Assembly (NCBI GenBank): GCA_028693035.1
Contig: JAQUWE010000002.1
Coordinates: 1 to 64,000 of the forward strand
From: Bacilli bacterium
Lineage (GTDB): Bacteria > Bacillota_I > Bacilli_A > RF39 > UBA660
Direction: 5' to 3'
Length of the DNA: 64,000 nt
In this document: in pieces, positions 60,197-64,000 of the stretch
Layout of the letters: every line of letters starts with the position of its first letter
Position numbering within the stretch: the first letter of the stretch is position 1
The notes under the pieces: generated by a model
Told to the model about the DNA's origin: nothing
Databases searched by the model: none
Seen by the model: the letters and a program-made list of their open reading frames with translations, nothing else
Program-made: the position numbers and the translations under genes

Positions 60197-60226
60197 TAGA
60201 ATGTGTACATTTGGTTTTTTCATACA
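60197..60226 (-). promoter_or_regulatory. sigma-G-like promoter of the SASP gene
   Basis: On the minus strand TGTATG (60221-60226) and CATTCTA (60197-60203) are 17 bases apart. The -10 is an exact match to CATWCTA, and a forespore promoter is expected for a SASP gene. Confidence 0.6.
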
Positions 60227-60250
60227 TTTTACTGATTGGTAATTTTTGGT

Positions 60251-61429
60251 TTACAATAAATCTTCAAATGTATTGCTTTTTAAAGAAGTCATAGTTTCGA
60301 TATTTGCAATTGTCTCTTTTAAGATTGGTTCATAATCAAAACTTTTTTCATATTCTTCTGCTTTTTCTAAACTCGGATGAATGACTGGATGTTTTGGTAC
60401 AAAAACCGTGCAGCAATCTTCAAATGGTAAAATACTTGTTTCGTATGTTCCAATTTTGGTTGCTAAATCAATGATTTCTAATTTATCCATACAACTTACT
60501 GGACGAATCACTGGCATCGATACAACTTCATTAATAACACGCATACTATCTAACGTTTGACTTGCGACTTGTCCAATGCTTTCTCCATTGATTAAAATTT
60601 TACATTTTCTTTTTTTTGCAAAACTTTCGGCAATACGATACATCATTCTTCTCATAATGGTTATCATATAATCATGAGGAACATTTTTAAAAATTTCTTC
60701 TTGTAATTTTGTAAAAGGAACGACATGTACTTTGATATTTCCAGCATAAGCATCTAAAAGTTCTGCTAATTTTAAAACTTTATTTTTAGCTTGCACACTT
60801 GTATGTGGAGGAGATTCAAAGTATAAACATTCGATTGTCACACCACGCTTTAAGGCTAGATATCCAGCAACTGGACTATCAATTCCTCCAGAAAGCATCA
60901 ACATTCCTTTTCCTTGAATACCAACAGGATATCCACCAATTCCTCTAATTTCATTTGTATAAAGAAAAGTACCTTCTTTTCTAATTTCTATATGAAGTGG
61001 AATTTCTGGTGTATGTACATCTACTTTTAAATCGGTATTTCTAAGGATATGTCCTCCTATTTTATGGCTAAATTCCATACTTGGTATAGGAAAACTCTTA
61101 TCGGCTCTTTTGGTAATGATTTTAAAGGTTTCGCCTTTTTCTGCTTGCACAAGTTCTAAAGCTTTAGAAGAGATATCTTCTATATTAGTATGGACCTGAT
61201 GGCAAATCACTATACCATGTAGCCCAAATACTTTAGTAAGCTTATCTTTTATTTCATCTAATATATTTTCTTCCGCTTCAATATACATTCTGACGCGGTC
61301 TTTTTTTATTTTTACTTCATATCCTTTTAAAATTTTTACTATATTATCATTTAATGTTTTGATAAAAAAATTACGGTTTGCTTTTTTTGTTGTTAACTCT
61401 CCATATTTAATCATGATTATTTTATTCAT
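60251..61429 (-). CDS. thiI: tRNA 4-thiouridylation enzyme ThiI
   Basis: 392 residues without the C-terminal rhodanese that E. coli has: N-terminal ferredoxin-like and THUMP domains (about 1-165), then a PP-loop ATPase domain with MLSGGIDSPVAGYLALKRG near 176. It makes s4U8 in tRNA and may serve thiamin synthesis. The start MNKIIMIKYGELTTKK is chosen because of GGAGG six bases before it. It follows ezrA on the same strand after 73 bases. Confidence 0.95.
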   Translation of the reverse strand: MNKIIMIKYGELTTKKANRNFFIKTLNDNIVKILKGYEVKIKKDRVRMYIEAEENILDEIKDKLTKVFGLHGIVICHQVHTNIEDISSKALELVQAEKGETFKIITKRADKSFPIPSMEFSHKIGGHILRNTDLKVDVHTPEIPLHIEIRKEGTFLYTNEIRGIGGYPVGIQGKGMLMLSGGIDSPVAGYLALKRGVTIECLYFESPPHTSVQAKNKVLKLAELLDAYAGNIKVHVVPFTKLQEEIFKNVPHDYMITIMRRMMYRIAESFAKKRKCKILINGESIGQVASQTLDSMRVINEVVSMPVIRPVSCMDKLEIIDLATKIGTYETSILPFEDCCTVFVPKHPVIHPSLEKAEEYEKSFDYEPILKETIANIETMTSLKSNTFEDLL

Positions 61430-61502
61430 CGTATTCCTCCAAACGTTATTCATTATAACTTTTTTTTATTTTTAAGGCAAGTTTTTTTAAAGAAAAAAGG
61501 CT

Positions 61503-63230
61503 TTAAGCGGCCTGTTGTTTTTCTTCATATAAACCTGTTAGTTTTTCATAGATTCCAGGTTCTACTTTATTTAGGGCATTGATTGTTGTCTCTAATGATT
61601 TTTGATATTCTCCTTTGAAATATAAACTTTCTGCATAGGTTAAATGTTTATCTAAATCTTCGACAATACTGCGATATCTATTTCCATATACAATCGCGGT
61701 TTCGGCAAAACGTGCCATTCTAAGCATGGTTTGTGTTTTTGAGAAAAGTTTAAGTGCTAAATCTCTAGCCGTATCAACTCTTGTATTTAGGACACCAATA
61801 CTGATTGGTTTTTTTTCAAGTTCTCTGACAATTTCTTTTAACGCATCGCCAGCTTCTTTTAATTCTGTATAGTAAGACTTTGGAATGATAGGAAGATTGT
61901 ATTCACGAAGACGCAATTTTGCATCTTTCAAAATCACTTTTACTTCTTCTAATTGTTGTCTTGCTCTTGATTCATCATCTTTCATGGAACCAATGGTATC
62001 TAAATAATGATCTAGATTTTCTTCGGTTGTAGATAATCTTGCATTTAAGCCTTCCATTTCTTTGATAAGCTTACTGTATGCGAAAGCAGCATTGCCGGTA
62101 TGGTCTTTCAATACTTTATAATCGGTATTTAATTCTTCAATAGAATCTCTAATTTGCGTTAAAATAGTAGCATCTTCTGCAGATAAGTCATATAAAGATT
62201 TTATTTCATCAATTTGTTTAAAAATATCATTGACTAATTTTGTTATTTTTTTGATTTTGATGACAAAGACTTTATCGCCTTCTTCATAGGCATGACGTGC
62301 TACTTTTTCTTTTTCAAAATCGGTATCTAAACTATCAAAATAATCATTTAAAACTTTAAGTTCAAGCAAACTGTCTTCTAAATTTAGAATGCCTGCACGA
62401 TCCATAATGTCGCTTATTTTTTTACTGGCTTCTTCTATATTGTATTCAACATTTAAATAATCTAGCGGATATCCATTTCTGACTAAACCTGTATACGTAT
62501 CTGTAATTTCTTTCATTCTTTTTGGAAGCAAATTGGTTGCGAGTAAAACGATAGTAGGAAGTTCTTCTGTAACAACATCCATATGTTTAATCATTTCTTC
62601 AATCGCACCTATCAGTGCTTTTACTTCTGTATATTCGTTTTGTTCCATAATGATTTCAAAGTCTTCAAATCTTTTTGAAATATTTTCAAATTGTAAAGCA
62701 ACGGCTTTGTTTAAAGTTCCAAATTCATTTTGGCTATCTAGAAATTTTTGGTAAAGTTCACGATATCTACTTTTTAAAGCAGTTACAATCGTTCTATTTT
62801 TTTCTTCGCTATCTGTAATTTCTTTAATTTCATTTAATAAAAATTCTGAATTGGTTCTTACTTTGTAAATTTCCATCTCTAATTTTGCGATATCATACAT
62901 TGTGGTTCGATAATCCATTTTGGATAAAGAATGATCGGCTTCTAAAAGCATATCTGTAATTTTAGGAATTTGAATGTTTTTGATAGAATCTAATCTTTCA
63001 GACCAATCTTTCCAAAGTAAATCTAGTTTTTCATTTTTTTTAAGTTTTTGTATTTTATCAAGTTCTGGAACAATAGGAGAAGAATCAATAATATTTTTTT
63101 CTACTTCTAATTTTTCTAAAACTTCTTTAAGGTGTCTATTTTTTTTACTTTGAATAAAGTATAAAAGCAAAATGATGGCAAGAGCACTTATAGTAAATAG
63201 TGTCACCATAATTAAAACAACCTGATTCAT
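61503..63230 (-). CDS. ezrA: septation ring formation regulator EzrA
   Basis: 575 residues: an N-terminal membrane helix (about 4-25), then a long run of spectrin-like coiled coils. EzrA limits FtsZ assembly and coordinates septum and wall synthesis in Firmicutes. The helix-turn pattern (LLEADHSLSKMDYRTTMYDIAKLEMEI) and the EDLDKHLTYAESLYFKGEYQKSLE end are typical. Synteny with rpsD (facing, across the intergenic region) is as in Bacillus. Confidence 0.93.
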   Translation of the reverse strand: MNQVVLIMVTLFTISALAIILLLYFIQSKKNRHLKEVLEKLEVEKNIIDSSPIVPELDKIQKLKKNEKLDLLWKDWSERLDSIKNIQIPKITDMLLEADHSLSKMDYRTTMYDIAKLEMEIYKVRTNSEFLLNEIKEITDSEEKNRTIVTALKSRYRELYQKFLDSQNEFGTLNKAVALQFENISKRFEDFEIIMEQNEYTEVKALIGAIEEMIKHMDVVTEELPTIVLLATNLLPKRMKEITDTYTGLVRNGYPLDYLNVEYNIEEASKKISDIMDRAGILNLEDSLLELKVLNDYFDSLDTDFEKEKVARHAYEEGDKVFVIKIKKITKLVNDIFKQIDEIKSLYDLSAEDATILTQIRDSIEELNTDYKVLKDHTGNAAFAYSKLIKEMEGLNARLSTTEENLDHYLDTIGSMKDDESRARQQLEEVKVILKDAKLRLREYNLPIIPKSYYTELKEAGDALKEIVRELEKKPISIGVLNTRVDTARDLALKLFSKTQTMLRMARFAETAIVYGNRYRSIVEDLDKHLTYAESLYFKGEYQKSLETTINALNKVEPGIYEKLTGLYEEKQQAA

Positions 63231-63455
63231 TTTACCACCTCATACTAATAATATCATATTTTGTCATATTTGAATAGAAAAAGTAGAGATTTATCCCTAA
63301 AAAAGATTCCTGTATTATCGTTCTTACTAGAACAGCGTCTAGTGGGTGGTAATGTTTACCAATTTCCTTTATTTAAAGATCTAAAACAAATACGTATAAA
63401 GGGATACTAATGCTTATAAAAACTCGTTTTTTTGGCTTTTTTAAAGGAATTATCA
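63231..63455. other. gene-free stretch between ezrA and the rpsD promoter
   Basis: About 225 bases without a plausible reading frame. 63319-63356 holds two small inverted repeats: CTAG repeated around an AACAGCGT centre, and GGTAA followed by TTACC. A run of AT-rich sequence and a T stretch (63426-63434, 63436-63442) follow. The ezrA start signal lies at its left end. The middle has no assigned role. Confidence 0.3.
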
Positions 63456-63484
63456 TTGACTTCTCTTATAAAACATATTATAAT
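63456..63484 (+). promoter_or_regulatory. sigma-A promoter of rpsD
   Basis: TTGACT (63456-63461) and TATAAT (63479-63484) are 17 bases apart. Confidence 0.8.
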
Positions 63485-63490
63485 ACTAAA

Positions 63491-63643
63491 AGCAAATGCA
63501 ACTGCAGCGCTATTTTAAATAGATAACGTGGTTATTCCCTAGAGGGGTTATCTTCACTTTTGCTGCAAAGAGAAGATATCAATTTAATCCACCCTATCTA
63601 TAAGAAAATAGCCTTCTTGGATTTGTAATAAGGAGGAAAGAAA
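63491..63643 (+). promoter_or_regulatory. rpsD leader RNA (candidate S4 autoregulatory site)
   Basis: The 153-base leader holds GCAGC (from about 63503) pairing with GCTGC (about 63562-63566) and an inner pair GATAAC with GTTATC around TTCCCTAGAGG. A structured leader bound by S4 controls rpsD in Bacillus. The match is based on position and pairing; the Rfam model was not run. Confidence 0.5.
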
Positions 63644-64000
63644 ATGGCAAGATACACTGGACCAAGTTACAGAAAATCAAGAAGACTTGGATTCTCAATC
63701 TTAGAAACAGGAAAAGAACTTACAAGAAAACCTAGTATTCCTGGTCAACATGGTAAAGCACGTCAAAAAAAATTATCTGATTATGGAGTGCAATTACATG
63801 AAAAACAAAAAGCAAGATTCATGTATGGTCTTACTGAAAAACAATTCAAAAGAACATTTAATGATGCTGCTAAACAAAAAGGTGTGCATGGTGAAAACCT
63901 ATTAAAACTTCTTGAAAGTAGATTAGATAACTTAGCTTATCGTATTGGATTTGCTTCAACTAGAAGAGGTTCTAGACAATTGGTTAACCACGGTCACATT
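63644..64000 (+). CDS. rpsD: 30S ribosomal protein S4 (partial)
   Basis: 119 codons are visible, running off the window. [54 protein letters not shown] and the start of the S4 RNA-binding fold ([29 protein letters not shown]) are typical. A CxxC zinc form is not present. AAGGAGG precedes the ATG by seven bases. S4 nucleates 30S assembly and represses its own synthesis in Bacillus. Confidence 0.97.
   Translation, partial: MARYTGPSYRKSRRLGFSILETGKELTRKPSIPGQHGKARQKKLSDYGVQLHEKQKARFMYGLTEKQFKRTFNDAAKQKGVHGENLLKLLESRLDNLAYRIGFASTRRGSRQLVNHGHI

Overview
The window is a low-GC (roughly 30 percent) chromosome segment of a spore-forming Bacillota of class Bacilli. It carries Bacillus-type genes (dnaD-nth, ezrA, recA-rny, rnr-smpB, lon-spoVID-ysxE), spore genes (spoIVA, spoVIF, spoVID, two alpha/beta SASPs, DUF2935 paralogs), a serS T-box and promoters of the usual sigma-A form. 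Stops are TAA or TAG and Trp is TGG, so the code looks standard. The tmRNA tag ends in AVAFA, like some Mollicutes tags. I infer an uncultured, probably gut-associated lineage of the Erysipelotrichia or RF39 kind rather than Bacillus itself; the sequence does not prove the lineage.

Layout. 1-9.9 kb: start of an unknown gene, an HExxH protein, nth-dnaD, cca, hup, spoIVA-spoVIF, a CapA-like phosphoesterase and small unknowns. 10-21.3 kb: T-box-serS, galE, polA, three tandem DUF2935 genes, der, engB and ssrA (tmRNA). 21.3-28.4 kb: an accessory-looking block of mixed strand: a membrane coiled-coil protein, an sdpR/sdpI-like pair with a clear palindromic operator, a collagen-like/head-repeat/peptidase-G2 protein, PPOX and GNAT enzymes, and a LysM-LysM-(TPS)24-CAP protein. 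28.5-32.7 kb: smpB, rnr, rmuC. 32.7-44.2 kb: a type IV secretion-like (T4SS) gene cluster. 44.4-48.5 kb: ysxE, spoVID, lon. 48.5-54.7 kb: a U32 (RlhA-like) protein, a degenerate deacetylase, a lipoprotein plus a VirB2-like/amidase fusion, and an M29 aminopeptidase. 54.7-64 kb: a coat-like small protein, rny, recA, a second HExxH protein, two SASPs, thiI, ezrA and the 5' part of rpsD with its leader.

The most unusual content is the T4SS-like machine. In transcription order it encodes a VirB2-like two-helix protein, VirB6, PrgI, a VirB4 split into two genes, a SpoIID-C39 cell-wall enzyme, an unknown exported protein and VirD4. A second two-helix protein with a Pro/Thr tail (with rmuC) and a third fused to an N-acetylmuramoyl-L-alanine amidase (with a lipoprotein) lie in separate operons. 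I see no relaxase, integrase, replication gene or att repeat in the window; the cluster sits between housekeeping and sporulation genes and has a near-consensus vegetative promoter. That fits a resident secretion or DNA/protein transfer apparatus better than an ordinary conjugative element, but this is inference from one window.

Regulation visible in the sequence: serine T-box, probable rpsD leader, sigma-E-like promoters before spoIVA and spoVID, a sigma-G-like promoter before one SASP gene, an SOS-box-like palindrome at recA, and an ArsR-type operator at the sdpR-like gene. The only gene-free stretch over 300 bases is 63231-63643.
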